Position numbers and translations under genes: made by a program
NCBI RefSeq assembly: GCF_014397245.1
Contig: NZ_JACLHY010000008.1
Coordinates: forward strand, 1 to 64,000
Source of the DNA: Arenibacter arenosicollis
GTDB lineage: Bacteria > Bacteroidota > Bacteroidia > Flavobacteriales > Flavobacteriaceae
Direction of reading: 5' to 3'
DNA length: 64,000 bases
Notes under the pieces: model-generated
What the model was told of the DNA's origin: nothing
Database searches by the model: none
The model's input: the letters and a program-made list of their open reading frames with translations, nothing else
Shown: positions 8,658 through 17,153 of the stretch, piece by piece
Numbering within the stretch: the stretch's first letter is position 1
Layout: the number at the start of each line of letters is the position of its first letter

Positions 8658-9406
8658 TATTCCTCTATTAAATATAGAACGGGTCTGCTGGGACTGGCAT
8701 CATTTTCAAACGCCGCCATCTGTAAATTCAGAAAATACTTCCCGTCCGTAATGGAATTAGCCACGAAAATAAACTCGGTTATCGTTGCTTGCAGACGCCG
8801 TTTTCCGTCGTAATTCCAAAAAGTTTTATGTGCCAACAGGGCTCCGTCATCCTTTTCCTTATCCACAGAAGGAAGATCCACCAACAAGTGCTCCACTCCT
8901 TTATCCACCAAAAATTGGGCGGCGGATTCCAGCAGGTATGGGGGATTGGTATTGGCATACTGCCGGGTCATTTTATCCTTTAGGTTGGGAATGGTCCTAA
9001 TAATTACGGCCTCCCTATTTTTATTGCCCAAGGCATACTGCAATTGCTTTTTGGAGATTACAAAATCCCCATTTATTTTTTCTGGGGCTATGGTAATAAC
9101 CTCGGCCATAAAGAAGAATTTGGACAAACAATTGTTTACGGAATAAAACTCATCCGTAATATGCCCTACGCATTCCGTATGGGTGCCATGGGCATGCGGA
9201 TTAAAACTAATATCGTTGAAATTGGTCGAGGCCCCTTCGGAAACCTTGCCAATAAATTCACCTTCGCTATGGGGCTCAATTTTTGGCGGATCTACATACC
9301 ATGCATTTACATTGGAACTTTTACCCGTAATGGGAATAGAGATGTCCAAGGGCTTGGAAAGATCGATAGTATAATTTTTGGTGTTGTGTTTTATAATGGT
9401 TTTCAT
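8657..9406 (-). CDS. Cyclase family protein (kynurenine formamidase-like)
   Basis: A 249-residue metal-dependent hydrolase of the cyclase family. The diagnostic motif HxHGTHxE..GH appears as HAHGTHTECVGH near residues 71-82, with Glu where kynurenine formamidases usually have Asp. Later conserved pieces are VIIRT, PPYL, GVEHLLVDLPSVD and HKTFWN. Kynurenine formamidase is one possibility, but no other tryptophan genes are nearby and the motif differs, so substrate is open. It is the first gene of the leftward set with DUF4260 and DUF4230. Confidence 0.8.
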   Translation of the reverse strand: MKTIIKHNTKNYTIDLSKPLDISIPITGKSSNVNAWYVDPPKIEPHSEGEFIGKVSEGASTNFNDISFNPHAHGTHTECVGHITDEFYSVNNCLSKFFFMAEVITIAPEKINGDFVISKKQLQYALGNKNREAVIIRTIPNLKDKMTRQYANTNPPYLLESAAQFLVDKGVEHLLVDLPSVDKEKDDGALLAHKTFWNYDGKRRLQATITEFIFVANSITDGKYFLNLQMAAFENDASPSRPVLYLIEE

Positions 9407-9430
9407 GTACGCTGAACTTGTTAATCATGC

Positions 9431-10564
9431 TCACGACAAGTTAACCAAAAATAAATCGGCTGCAATCCCATCGCTCAAAAATTTGCCTTTTTTCGAGACC
9501 AATAAATGATCCTTTTCTACGTAAAGTAATCCGTCCACTATTTTTTTATGAGCCTGTTGCGCCAAATAGGCATAAAACTTCTGGCCAAACTCGGTTTTTA
9601 TTCGCTCCAGGGATACACCCCAAATGGTTCTCAAACCGGTCATGACATATTCGTTATAACGATCTGTTTTGGACAACACCTCAGTTTCCATGGGCAGCTC
9701 GTTCTGGGCAATCGCTTTTATATATTTTGCATTGTTATTAATATTCCACCCTCTTCTAATCCCGTCATAGGAATGCGCAGAAGGACCTATTCCCAAATAT
9801 TTTTTTCCTTGCCAATAAGCGGTGTTATTGCGAGAGAAATATCCGGGTTTCCCAAAATTAGAAATCTCATAATTTACAAATCCGGCTTCTTCCAATTTCT
9901 GGACCAAAATATGGAAATGGGCTTCTGCCAATTCATCATCAACCGGTGGAATAAGTCCTTTATCTATAAATGCTTTTAAGGCGGTTTTAGGTTCTACGGT
10001 AAGGGCATAACTGGAAATATGGGGTACTCCATAGTCCAAGGCCTTTTCTATGTTGGAAATCCATCTTTCATTGGTCATTCCGGGAATACCATAAATAAGA
10101 TCGATGGAAATATTATCAAAATAAACCTTAGCCAGAGAAATACATTCCGCAGCTTCCTGGGCATTATGTGCCCTGTTCATCATTTTCAGGTCTTCGCCGT
10201 AAAAAGATTGAATGCCTATACTAAGTCTATTGATCGGGGAATTGGCCAATTCCATTGTTTTTTCCTTGGACAGATCATCTGGATTGGCCTCCAAGGTTAT
10301 TTCTGGTTCAGCTACCACGGTGTAATTACTATAAACTGCCCCAATTATCTGGTCGATTTCTGCCGTATTCAAAACCGATGGCGTTCCACCCCCAAAGTAA
10401 ATGGTCTGCACCACCTCATCCTTAAACTCTTCTTTTCTAAACTCCAACTCCTTTATTAGTACCAATACCATAGCCTCCTTCTTCCCCATATTGGTCGAAA
10501 AATGAAAATCGCAATAATGGCAGGCCTGCTTGCAAAAAGGAATATGTATGTAGATGCCGCTCAT
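9431..10564 (-). CDS. hemW: HemW-like radical SAM heme chaperone
   Basis: A 377-residue radical SAM protein. The cluster motif CKQACHYC (C-x3-C-x2-C) lies at residues 10-17 after the IYIHIPF lead, and GGGTPS follows near 58-63. It lacks the fourth Cys (C-x3-C-x2-C-x-C) that marks true coproporphyrinogen dehydrogenase HemN; the sequence is CxxxCxxCDF here. HemW proteins bind heme and deliver it to acceptor proteins. A true HemN is encoded separately at 49641-51002. The ATG is only 4 bp from a seven-base tandem repeat. Confidence 0.85.
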   Translation of the reverse strand: MSGIYIHIPFCKQACHYCDFHFSTNMGKKEAMVLVLIKELEFRKEEFKDEVVQTIYFGGGTPSVLNTAEIDQIIGAVYSNYTVVAEPEITLEANPDDLSKEKTMELANSPINRLSIGIQSFYGEDLKMMNRAHNAQEAAECISLAKVYFDNISIDLIYGIPGMTNERWISNIEKALDYGVPHISSYALTVEPKTALKAFIDKGLIPPVDDELAEAHFHILVQKLEEAGFVNYEISNFGKPGYFSRNNTAYWQGKKYLGIGPSAHSYDGIRRGWNINNNAKYIKAIAQNELPMETEVLSKTDRYNEYVMTGLRTIWGVSLERIKTEFGQKFYAYLAQQAHKKIVDGLLYVEKDHLLVSKKGKFLSDGIAADLFLVNLS

Positions 10565-10568
10565 TTTT

Positions 10569-10615
10569 TCAGTGGTCAGTGGTCAGTGGTCAGTGGTCAG
10601 TGGTCAGTGGTCAGT
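10569..10615. repeat. Heptamer tandem repeat (TCAGTGG), 6.7 copies
   Basis: Six exact TCAGTGG units plus a TCAGT remainder, with no mismatch. It fills most of the 60 bp between the stop of the four-helix-bundle gene and the hemW start, ending 4 bp before the hemW ATG. A unit of seven is not a codon multiple; unit-number change would alter leader length and spacing rather than protein sequence. Confidence 0.95.
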
Positions 10616-10624
10616 AAAATTAAC

Positions 10625-10990
10625 CTATTTTGAACCAAACTTTTCAGGATTATTAATCATAAAATAGATTAGCTTCCCGATTTCCTGACTTTCACTTACC
10701 ATCTCATCGAATATTTCCTTTTTTATATATTGACATTCCATCGCATATTCCATCCATACTTGGGTTTCTAAATTCTCAGCATCGCTATCGGTTAATTTAT
10801 TGATGAAATATTTAGGATAAAGTCGCTTAGCGTAAGATTCGGCAATATTAGCCGAAACACTTCTGGAAGATCTTCTTATTTGATCGGTCAAGGAATATCT
10901 TTCATCCTTAGGAAAGGTTTTGGAAATTTCAAAAATCTTCATTGCCAAGGCAAAAGATTTTTTATAAGCCAATAAATCCTGAAATCTCAT
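10625..10990 (-). CDS. Four-helix-bundle protein (S23/23S rRNA intervening-sequence protein family)
   Basis: A 121-residue helical protein beginning MRFQDLLAYKKSFALAMKIFEISK and carrying FPKDERYSLTDQIRRSSRSVSANIAES, the hallmark of the four-helix-bundle family first found inside 23S rRNA intervening sequences. Here it is an orphan copy away from rRNA. These genes are patchily distributed and commonly flanked by short repetitive words, as here (TCAGTGG array downstream; TTACTGATTA-like words at 10990-11120). A possible -7 box (TATTTTTG on the minus strand, 11016-11023) precedes it. Biological role unknown. Confidence 0.9.
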   Translation of the reverse strand: MRFQDLLAYKKSFALAMKIFEISKTFPKDERYSLTDQIRRSSRSVSANIAESYAKRLYPKYFINKLTDSDAENLETQVWMEYAMECQYIKKEIFDEMVSESQEIGKLIYFMINNPEKFGSK

Positions 10991-11175
10991 AACTACTGAT
11001 TACTGTTCAATACATCAAAAATAAGTCTTCGAATTAATTGGCAAAGAGGTCTGACCAAATTTTTCACGGTTGGCTGTTGCCTTACTGTTTACTTATTACT
11101 GATTAATGTTCACTATATATCGGCTTAAGGATTACTATCAATACCCATGATATATTATTGTCAATTGCTAATTGT

Positions 11176-11733
11176 TTATTGTTTATTGATTTTGTCACCG
11201 TTTTGTTTCACAAAAGCATCCCAACCGCTATAGCTTTTGCCCACTTCAATACGTCCTTCGTTATAAAAATGACATACGGCAGCGGCCAGGCCATCTGTAC
11301 TGTCCAGGTTTTTGGGGAGCGACTTTAATCCCAGTACACTTTGTAACATTTTGGCCACCTGTTCCTTACTGGCGTTTCCGTTCCCGGTAATGGCCATTTT
11401 AATCTTTTTCGGCAGGTACTCGGTGATGGGGATTTGGCGTGATAATCCTGCGGCCATGGCAACACCCTGGGCCCTACCCAACTTGAGCATGGATTGTACG
11501 TTCTTCCCAAAAAAAGGTGCCTCAATGGCAATTTCATCCGGGTGGTAGGTGTCGATGAGTTCTATAGTGCGTTCAAAAATTAGTTTTAGCTTAGTATAGG
11601 GGTCGTCATATTTCTGAAGTAGAAGTTCGTTCATCTGAAGAAACTCCATCTTTTTATTCACCACCTTAATTAAGCCAAAGCCCATAATGGTGGTTCCAGG
11701 ATCAATACCCAATATTATCTTTTCGTTTGCCAA
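11176..11733 (-). CDS. ruvC: Holliday junction resolvase RuvC
   Basis: A 185-residue RuvC endonuclease, which cuts Holliday junctions with RuvAB. Conserved acidic residues are visible: the Asp of GIDPGTT near residue 11, the Glu of IAIEAPFFGKN near 69, and the final STDGLAAAVCH with its Asp near 146. The start is the TTG at 11733: no ATG or GTG lies in frame upstream before a stop, and any later Met would remove the catalytic Asp. It follows the lipoprotein gene by 31 bp in a leftward run. Confidence 0.93.
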   Translation of the reverse strand: MANEKIILGIDPGTTIMGFGLIKVVNKKMEFLQMNELLLQKYDDPYTKLKLIFERTIELIDTYHPDEIAIEAPFFGKNVQSMLKLGRAQGVAMAAGLSRQIPITEYLPKKIKMAITGNGNASKEQVAKMLQSVLGLKSLPKNLDSTDGLAAAVCHFYNEGRIEVGKSYSGWDAFVKQNGDKINKQ

Positions 11734-11764
11734 TGCAGGAGTTATTTTAGGTTTATACCGTTGA

Positions 11765-12241
11765 TTATTTAGAATTCACAATAATTGGAATCCTAAATTT
11801 TGAGGATACAGGCACCCCTCGTTTTAAGGCGGGCGATAATGGGGGTAGTTCTTTTAGACTTTGGGTGATGATACTTCGAAATTCTGGAATCTGATTTTCA
11901 ATATCCTCGTTACGCTGCACTTCCAAGACAGATATTTCTCCTTTGTAGTCCACCAAAAAATCCACGTATATAGAGGTATTGATGTCAGACACAAATTGAA
12001 ACTCAAAATCCTCCAGAGTCTCGGTGTATTGAGACAAAAGGGTATTTTGAAAACAATCCAATTGCCCCGATTTATCCATCATTTCATCACAATCCTCAAA
12101 TAGGGGATATCGATCAACCTCATTGAAATTTATATTGCGCATTTCCTCATTTACCAATTCTTGGGTTTTTTCTTCATTGGAAGTAAACCAGTCGCAAGAG
12201 GTAAAAAGACAAAAACAAGCCAAAACCGCAACTTTCCTCAT
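11765..12241 (-). CDS. Lipoprotein resembling a TonB C-terminal domain
   Basis: A 158-residue protein with a lipoprotein signal (MRKVAVLACFCLFTSC, acylated Cys at 16). The mature part shares the layout of the two TonB_C modules in the BlaR1-like protein upstream: PLFEDCDE, then DCFQNTL, then a V.FLVDYKGEISVLEV strand pair, then SLKELPPLSPALKRGVPV and a final FRIPIIV strand. Sequence identity is low, so this is a diverged third module. It is probably a periplasmic-facing lipoprotein of the same operon. Function unknown. Confidence 0.7.
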   Translation of the reverse strand: MRKVAVLACFCLFTSCDWFTSNEEKTQELVNEEMRNINFNEVDRYPLFEDCDEMMDKSGQLDCFQNTLLSQYTETLEDFEFQFVSDINTSIYVDFLVDYKGEISVLEVQRNEDIENQIPEFRSIITQSLKELPPLSPALKRGVPVSSKFRIPIIVNSK

Positions 12242-12283
12242 GTATGCCAGATTCTGGGCGGAAATTACAATTTTTTGATCAAT

Positions 12284-13423
12284 TTAAGGGGTATCCATAT
12301 GAATTTCCTCCTTTAATTCCACTATCCTTTTAGAGGTGAATTCCGAGAAATAATCTTTTTTACCACCAAATTTATTCAGATATTCCTCGTAGCATTTTAG
12401 AGACTTTTCAGGTTTCTTATAATGTTGATCGGTCAATAAGCAAACTTCGTACTTATAAAGATATCCTGAAGGGTCTTCTATAAAAGCCCTTTCGTAATAT
12501 TTGATGGCCAATTCTAGATCGTTTTGTTCCACTGCCAATCTGGCCAAAGCATTGTATTCCTTATCCAACACCACTTTTTGTACTTCAATTGATTTTTTAA
12601 TGTAAATTTTGGCGCTATCCAGTTGTTGTAATTTAGAATAGGCACTCCCTATACCAAATAGTGCAACAGGGTTCTCCTCATCAAACGTTAAGAGATTTTC
12701 GTAGGCCTCCTTTGCTTTCTCGTACTTTGCCATGGCAAAATAAGAATACCCCATTTCTTCAAAAATATATTCCTTATGCTCTCCCAATTCAACCAGCCTT
12801 TCAAAATAAGGCAAAGCAAGCCATATTAAATTATCATTGTAATTGGCGAGGGCCTTTAGGTTGATTAGGCTCACATCATTTTCATAAAAATTTAAGCCTT
12901 TATTTACATATTTTAGGACCGAATCCCGTTCTCTTTGCATTACATAGTATTTTCCCAATTGAAATATACTGCGCAAATGGGTGCTATCCAGTTTTACCGA
13001 CTTCTTATAGGCAGCAATACCCTCTGGAAAAAGATTTAATTCCTTTAATGCTTCTCCCAAATAGTAAAAATATTCAGGATTTAGATTATTCTTTTCGGCT
13101 AATTCAGAAAAAACCAACCTTGCAGCACCATATTTCTTAAGTTTTAGATACAGCTTTCCAAGCTCGTACTTGGCCAATACATGTGAACTGTTTTTCTGCA
13201 CTATATTGTCATACTGTACCAGTGCCTTGTCGTAATTTCCCATGGCATTATAGGCCCGGGCAATTTGCAATTGGGCGCTGTAAGAGCCTTCCTTGGCATA
13301 TTCATTTATGGCCAGCGCGTAGTTACCATCGGCGTAGAGGCTGTCGGATACAGCCAAGGTCGATGATTGGGCTCCGACCTTGGCAACTGATAGAAGAAAA
13401 AGAATTCGGAACATTGTTTTCAC
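12284..13423 (-). CDS. Exported tetratricopeptide repeat protein
   Basis: A 379-residue protein with a short signal sequence (SVAKVGAQ near the cleavage site) followed by about nine TPR units from residue 30 to 350, recognisable by A..Y...G.Y..A and Y..A...Y patterns. The start given is GTG at 13423; an ATG three codons later (13414) is nearly as good. It begins 4 bp after the BlaR1-like stop, so it belongs to the blaI-blaR operon and may act as an extracytoplasmic scaffold for the sensor. Confidence 0.8.
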   Translation of the reverse strand: MKTMFRILFLLSVAKVGAQSSTLAVSDSLYADGNYALAINEYAKEGSYSAQLQIARAYNAMGNYDKALVQYDNIVQKNSSHVLAKYELGKLYLKLKKYGAARLVFSELAEKNNLNPEYFYYLGEALKELNLFPEGIAAYKKSVKLDSTHLRSIFQLGKYYVMQRERDSVLKYVNKGLNFYENDVSLINLKALANYNDNLIWLALPYFERLVELGEHKEYIFEEMGYSYFAMAKYEKAKEAYENLLTFDEENPVALFGIGSAYSKLQQLDSAKIYIKKSIEVQKVVLDKEYNALARLAVEQNDLELAIKYYERAFIEDPSGYLYKYEVCLLTDQHYKKPEKSLKCYEEYLNKFGGKKDYFSEFTSKRIVELKEEIHMDTP

Positions 13424-13427
13424 CCGC

Positions 13428-15071
13428 TTACTGCAATTTAAAAGTTATAGGTATTGAAAAAGGTACACTAACTGGCTTCCCTTGATATATGCCGCCAGTC
13501 ATGTGGGGCAATAAAGAAATGATTCGAGCGGCTTCATCCTCCAAAATCTTGTCTGGTCCGCGCAGGCGAACATTGCCTATACTTCCATCTTCTTGAATAG
13601 TGAACATAACATTTACCCGGCCTTGAATGCCCTTTTCTTGTGCTTCTTCAGGGTATCTAAAATTCTTCCCAATATGTCTTTGAATCTTTTCATGAAAACA
13701 TGTCCTAGGATCCGTGGCCTCTTCACAACCCGGAAAAACCGGAACTTCATCCACGACTGCAAAAGGAACGTATCCGCTACCGTCATAGTTAAATGTTCGG
13801 GGTTGGCCTGCGTTCTCTTCGCTCCCTTCAAGCTTAAAGGTAATAGGAATCGAAAAAGGAACCCGGACTTTCTTTCCGTTTTCTTGCCCGGCAGTCATTT
13901 GGGGCAATAAAGAAATAATCCTGGCTACCTCATCCTCCAAAACTTTATCCGGTCCCCGCATCCGAACATTGCCGATACTTCCATCTTCTTGTATAGTGAA
14001 CATCACATTTACCCGTCCCTGAATTCCTTTTTCCTGAGCTTCTTCAGGATATCTAAAATTTTTGCTAATGTGTTTTTGAATTTTCTTATTGAAACAATCC
14101 CTAGGATTTACAGAACCCTCACAACCAGGAAAAACCGGAACTACTTCTATAGAGGCAAAGGGCACATCTATGGATGACTGCAATTTTACATTTTCCTTGT
14201 CGGCAATACTACTATCCTCTTCACAAGAGGTATATACCAGTATTCCCAAGATCAAGGGTATTATTGACAAATACTTTAATTGCCAAACTTTCTTTGATTT
14301 TGATTTTTGTAACATGACGATTCGTTTTTTGACTAATGATGATTTAAAAAATTGATTGATGAAAGAAATATGTTGGGTCTGAAAGACCTGCGACAACAAC
14401 AATTGATACTGCTCCGCCTTATGGGTCTTGGCCACTTTTGCATCGGCGATGAACTCGTGCAATTCGGAAACCCTGTTTTGATATATGTAGACCAAGGGGT
14501 TGAACCAGCCTAGAATGCGCATCAATTCAAAGAACAACAGGTCCCAGGTATGCCTTTGTTCTATATGTACCAGCTCGTGCTGAATAATGCTTTGATGATC
14601 ATTTTCCAACACTTGGTCGCCCAAAAAGATGGACCTGAAAAATGAAAAGGCCATAGCACTGTTCCGTACCACCACTCTGGTAAATTTTTGAAAATAATGG
14701 ATCTCGCCCTGGGCTTTGAGTCGGTTTATTTGGTATAGTTTATAAACAAATAATACTGCTGCAATGAACATTCCGCCAAAAAAGATTATTTCGGTCGCCG
14801 AAAGATTTAAAGAGTGTAAATTTTCAGGAGAAACAACCGCTCCTTCCGACATATCAGTACCCCATAAATATTCCGGATACAAAAAATATTTAGGAGAAAC
14901 GGAAGTCCTTAAAGCCTCGATCTTTATCCATGGTAACAACAAAGAAAGTACAAATGTCCCCATCAGGTAAGCCCTGTTCCATTGAAAAAAGGTTTCCCGC
15001 TTAAGGAACAGATCGTAAACGATCAAAAACAATAACTGGAAGGCCATGCATTCTAGAATATACTGTATCAT
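13428..15071 (-). CDS. BlaR1/MecR1-type M56 peptidase with two TonB_C domains
   Basis: A 547-residue membrane protein. Hydrophobic segments lie at about 2-22, 35-52, 93-113 and 267-281. The zinc-protease motif HELVH is at 165-169, with NPLVY and LHEFIADAKV typical of M56 peptidases. In place of a penicillin sensor, the extracytoplasmic tail holds two near-identical TonB C-terminal-like modules, about 310-414 and 441-547; both contain FRYPEEAQEKGIQGRVNV and both open with VPVFPGCE. The start overlaps the BlaI stop by 4 bp (ATGA). It is expected to sense an envelope signal and cleave BlaI. Confidence 0.9.
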   Translation of the reverse strand: MIQYILECMAFQLLFLIVYDLFLKRETFFQWNRAYLMGTFVLSLLLPWIKIEALRTSVSPKYFLYPEYLWGTDMSEGAVVSPENLHSLNLSATEIIFFGGMFIAAVLFVYKLYQINRLKAQGEIHYFQKFTRVVVRNSAMAFSFFRSIFLGDQVLENDHQSIIQHELVHIEQRHTWDLLFFELMRILGWFNPLVYIYQNRVSELHEFIADAKVAKTHKAEQYQLLLSQVFQTQHISFINQFFKSSLVKKRIVMLQKSKSKKVWQLKYLSIIPLILGILVYTSCEEDSSIADKENVKLQSSIDVPFASIEVVPVFPGCEGSVNPRDCFNKKIQKHISKNFRYPEEAQEKGIQGRVNVMFTIQEDGSIGNVRMRGPDKVLEDEVARIISLLPQMTAGQENGKKVRVPFSIPITFKLEGSEENAGQPRTFNYDGSGYVPFAVVDEVPVFPGCEEATDPRTCFHEKIQRHIGKNFRYPEEAQEKGIQGRVNVMFTIQEDGSIGNVRLRGPDKILEDEAARIISLLPHMTGGIYQGKPVSVPFSIPITFKLQ

Positions 15072-15430
15072 TCCTTTTCCTTTTTAATGTCCTTGAGTAT
15101 TGATTCCAATTCTGAAAGACTCATATCATTCTTTTTCATAAAAAAGGAGACCATACTTTTAAATGAGCCCTGAAAATAGCCGTCTACCAATTTGTTGATG
15201 GACTGGTTGCCGTAATCCGATTTCTTTACTAACGGAAAATAAAGATAGCCCCTGCCCTCTTGTTCGTGGTCTACAAAACCTTTGCTTTCCAAAATGCGCA
15301 CAATAGTGGAAACTGTATTGTACGCTGGTTTGGGTTCCGGCAATTCGTCAATTATGGCGGCCACGTTGCATTTCTGCAACTGCCATAATACCTGCATTAC
15401 TTCCTCTTCTGCCTTGGTTAATTGTTTCAT
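15068..15430 (-). CDS. BlaI/MecI/CopY family repressor
   Basis: A 120-residue winged-helix repressor. The N-terminal LTKAEEEVMQVLWQLQKCNVAAI and the recognition region PKPAYNTVSTIVRILESKGFVDHEQEGRGYLYFPLV are typical of BlaI/MecI. These proteins bind palindromes as dimers and are inactivated by proteolysis by the partner M56 protease, encoded immediately downstream with a 4-bp overlap. Three palindromes built on AACT...AGTT lie directly upstream and are the likely operators. Confidence 0.92.
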   Translation of the reverse strand: MKQLTKAEEEVMQVLWQLQKCNVAAIIDELPEPKPAYNTVSTIVRILESKGFVDHEQEGRGYLYFPLVKKSDYGNQSINKLVDGYFQGSFKSMVSFFMKKNDMSLSELESILKDIKKEKE

Positions 15431-15436
15431 TTAACT

Positions 15437-15500
15437 AACTTTTTAGTTGAACACTATAACAAATATAACTAAATATTTAGTTTAAACTAATTTTTTAGTT
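15437..15500 (-). promoter_or_regulatory. BlaI operator array and promoter
   Basis: Three palindromes with the same half-sites: 15437-15448 (AACTTTTTAGTT), 15467-15482 (AACTAAATATTTAGTT, perfect 16-mer) and 15485-15500 (AACTAA-TTTT-TTAGTT). On the minus strand 15460-15467 reads TATATTTG, a perfect -7 box, so the central palindrome abuts the box and the first lies just after the predicted start point. Repressor binding there would block initiation. The half-site TTAGTT/AACTAA differs from the TACA/TGTA core of staphylococcal BlaI sites. Confidence 0.75.
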
Positions 15501-15558
15501 AAAAAATTGATTTGAAGCTATAGCTAGCGTCATACTCATACTAGAATTTTTTTATTCT

Positions 15559-15596
15559 GAATTCTAAAGAGGCACGGGCGTGACACTCGCGCCAGC
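15559..15596. repeat. Island flank repeat, left copy
   Basis: The block beginning GAATTCTAAAGAGGCACG and ending CGCGCCAGC recurs at 16983-17042 on the far side of the triplicated units, where a 20-bp palindromic stretch (17011-17030) is inserted in it. A second flank word (CTAGCGTCATACTCATACTAG at about 15521-15541) recurs in changed form at 16917-16942. The paired flanks suggest duplication or insertion of the whole block between them. Confidence 0.7.
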
Positions 15597-15612
15597 AAGA
15601 GGTCAGCAAGAG

Positions 15613-16035
15613 GAAAACACACCCCTAACCCCTCTCAAGAGGGGAATTTTGGAGTATTCAATATTGGATTTAACGCAAGATTAATTATCGTTCTTTTATG
15701 AACCCTCATCCTAAATGACCCTCAGGAGCTTTGGCTGCGCATCATTCTTTTAATTACACGAAAAGGTCAGCGTTTCTAACCCCTTCCGGCTTCTCCTTTG
15801 TCGAACCCACCTTCCCCTGATTAGAGAAAGGAGCATTTTTTAAGCATTTCATTGTGTGACATAAAACCATAAGTATAATCATTGTAAGCTCCTTCCCTTG
15901 GTTAAGGGAAGGTGGATTCTCGGCTAGCAGCCGAGGAGACGGAAGGGATTGGTGTCCTAAGTCCTTGGAAAAGCCAATAGTCCTGATAGAATATAAGTAG
16001 GGCATAGATTCCTAAATATAATACTAGCAAGCAGT
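15613..16035. repeat. Tandem intergenic unit A
   Basis: First of three tandem copies. Each starts GAAAACACACCCCTAACCCC, has a small hairpin CCCCTCTCAAGAGGGG, and then a large imperfect inverted repeat; here the arms are 15780-15834 and 15888-15950 around a 53-bp AT-rich loop. Arms carry CCCCTTCCGGCTTCTCC / GGAGACGGAAGGG and CCACCTTCCCC / GGGAAGGTGG. No transposase is encoded. Apparent 60-80 codon frames over it are repeat sequence. Confidence 0.85.
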
Positions 16036-16484
16036 GAAAACACACCCCTAACCCCTCTCAAGAGGGGAATATTGGGGTATTCAATATTGGATTAAAAGCA
16101 AGATTAATTTTCTTTATTTTATGAACCGTCATCCTAAATGACCCGCGGGAGCTTTGGCTGCGCATCATTCTTTTCATTAAACGAAAAGGTCAGCGTTTCT
16201 AACCCCTTCCGGCTTCTCCTTTGTCGAAGCCACCTTCCCCTGATTAAAGGAAGGAGCATTTTTTTGGCATTACATTGTGTTACAGTAAAACTATGTGTTT
16301 AATAATTGTAAGCTCCTTCCCTTGGTTAAGCCTGTCCCGCGTTTTCCACGGGAGGACAAGGTGGATTCTTGGTTAGCTGTCGAGGAGACGGAAAGGATTG
16401 GTGTCCCAAGTCCTTGGAAAAGCCAATAGTCCTGATAGAATATAGGTAGGGCATAGATTCCTAAATATAATACTAGCAAGCAGT
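16036..16484. repeat. Tandem intergenic unit B
   Basis: Second copy, about 26 bp longer than unit A. The extra bases come from a nested palindromic insertion near 16330-16361 (GCCTGTCCCGCG...GGGAGGAC) placed where unit A has GGGAAGG. The large inverted arms are about 16203-16257 and 16312-16399. Confidence 0.85.
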
Positions 16485-16875
16485 GAAAACACACCCCTAA
16501 CCCCTCTCAAGAGGGGGATTTTGGAGTATTCAATATTGGATTTAACGCTAGATTAGTTTTCTATCTTTTATGAAGCGTCATCCTAAATGACCCGTGGGAG
16601 CTATAGCTGGGCATCATTCTCTTCATTACACGACAAGGATTGCGTTTCTCACCCCTTCCGGCTCCTCCTTTGTCGAACCCACCTTCCCCTGATTGGGGGA
16701 AGGAGCATTATTTTTGCATTACATGGTGTGACAATAAAACTTAGAGTTTAATAACAACATTAGGCTCCTTCCCTTGGATAAGCCTGTCCCGCGTTTTCCA
16801 CGGGAGGACAAGGTGGATTCTTGGTTAGCTGTCGAGGTGACGGAAGGGATTGTAAGCCCAAGTCCTTGGAAAAGC
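16485..16875. repeat. Tandem intergenic unit C (3' end diverged)
   Basis: Third copy, sharing with unit B the nested palindromic insertion (about 16789-16813), so B and C are sister copies. The arms are about 16652-16704 and 16764-16850. Homology ends near AGTCCTTGGAAAAGC; the tail that links units A to B and B to C is missing. Confidence 0.85.
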
Positions 16876-16982
16876 ACATAATTTCCCATAGACAACTTAG
16901 ATTAGGAAAATCCTAAAGCTAGTGCGAGCGTCACGCTCGTACTGGACCCTTCCTCTACTAAACATATGTAGGCACGAGTGGG

Positions 16983-17042
16983 GAATTCTAAATAGGCACG
17001 AGCGTGACGCCTGTCTACCGACTGAGGCAGGCTCGCGCCAGC
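16983..17042. repeat. Island flank repeat, right copy with nested palindrome
   Basis: Copy of the block at 15559-15596, interrupted after GTGACGC by CTGTCTACCGACTGAGGCAG, whose ends (GCCTG/CAGGC with flanking bases) pair. This second nested insert starts with the same CCTGTC word as the one in units B and C. Confidence 0.7.
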
Positions 17043-17153
17043 GAAATAGACTCTGTCCTAGTGACTAACCCAATCCTTTCCCTTCCATGTAACAATTCCT
17101 CCCTATCTTCGTCAAACAGAGAACTTATTCCCGTCGGAAATCAAAACAATAGT

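Noticed and set aside
10569-10615. CRISPR array
   Set aside because: Units are 7 bp with no spacers and there are no cas genes.
10625-10990. Evidence for a 23S rRNA intervening sequence nearby
   Set aside because: The four-helix-bundle family is named for such elements, but no rRNA sequence is present.
12284-13423. Possible frameshift joining the TPR gene to the BlaR1-like gene
   Set aside because: The gap is 4 bp with a stop and a new start followed by a signal sequence, so these are two genes in one operon.
15754-16494. Two short minus-strand frames (15754-16005, 16291-16494)
   Set aside because: They are shifted versions of the same tandem repeat; the shared words come from the repeat, not from coding conservation.
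17004-17153. Extension of the DUF456 protein into the repeat island
   Set aside because: GTG start inside a repeat; residues are repeat-derived and the family begins at the membrane helix.
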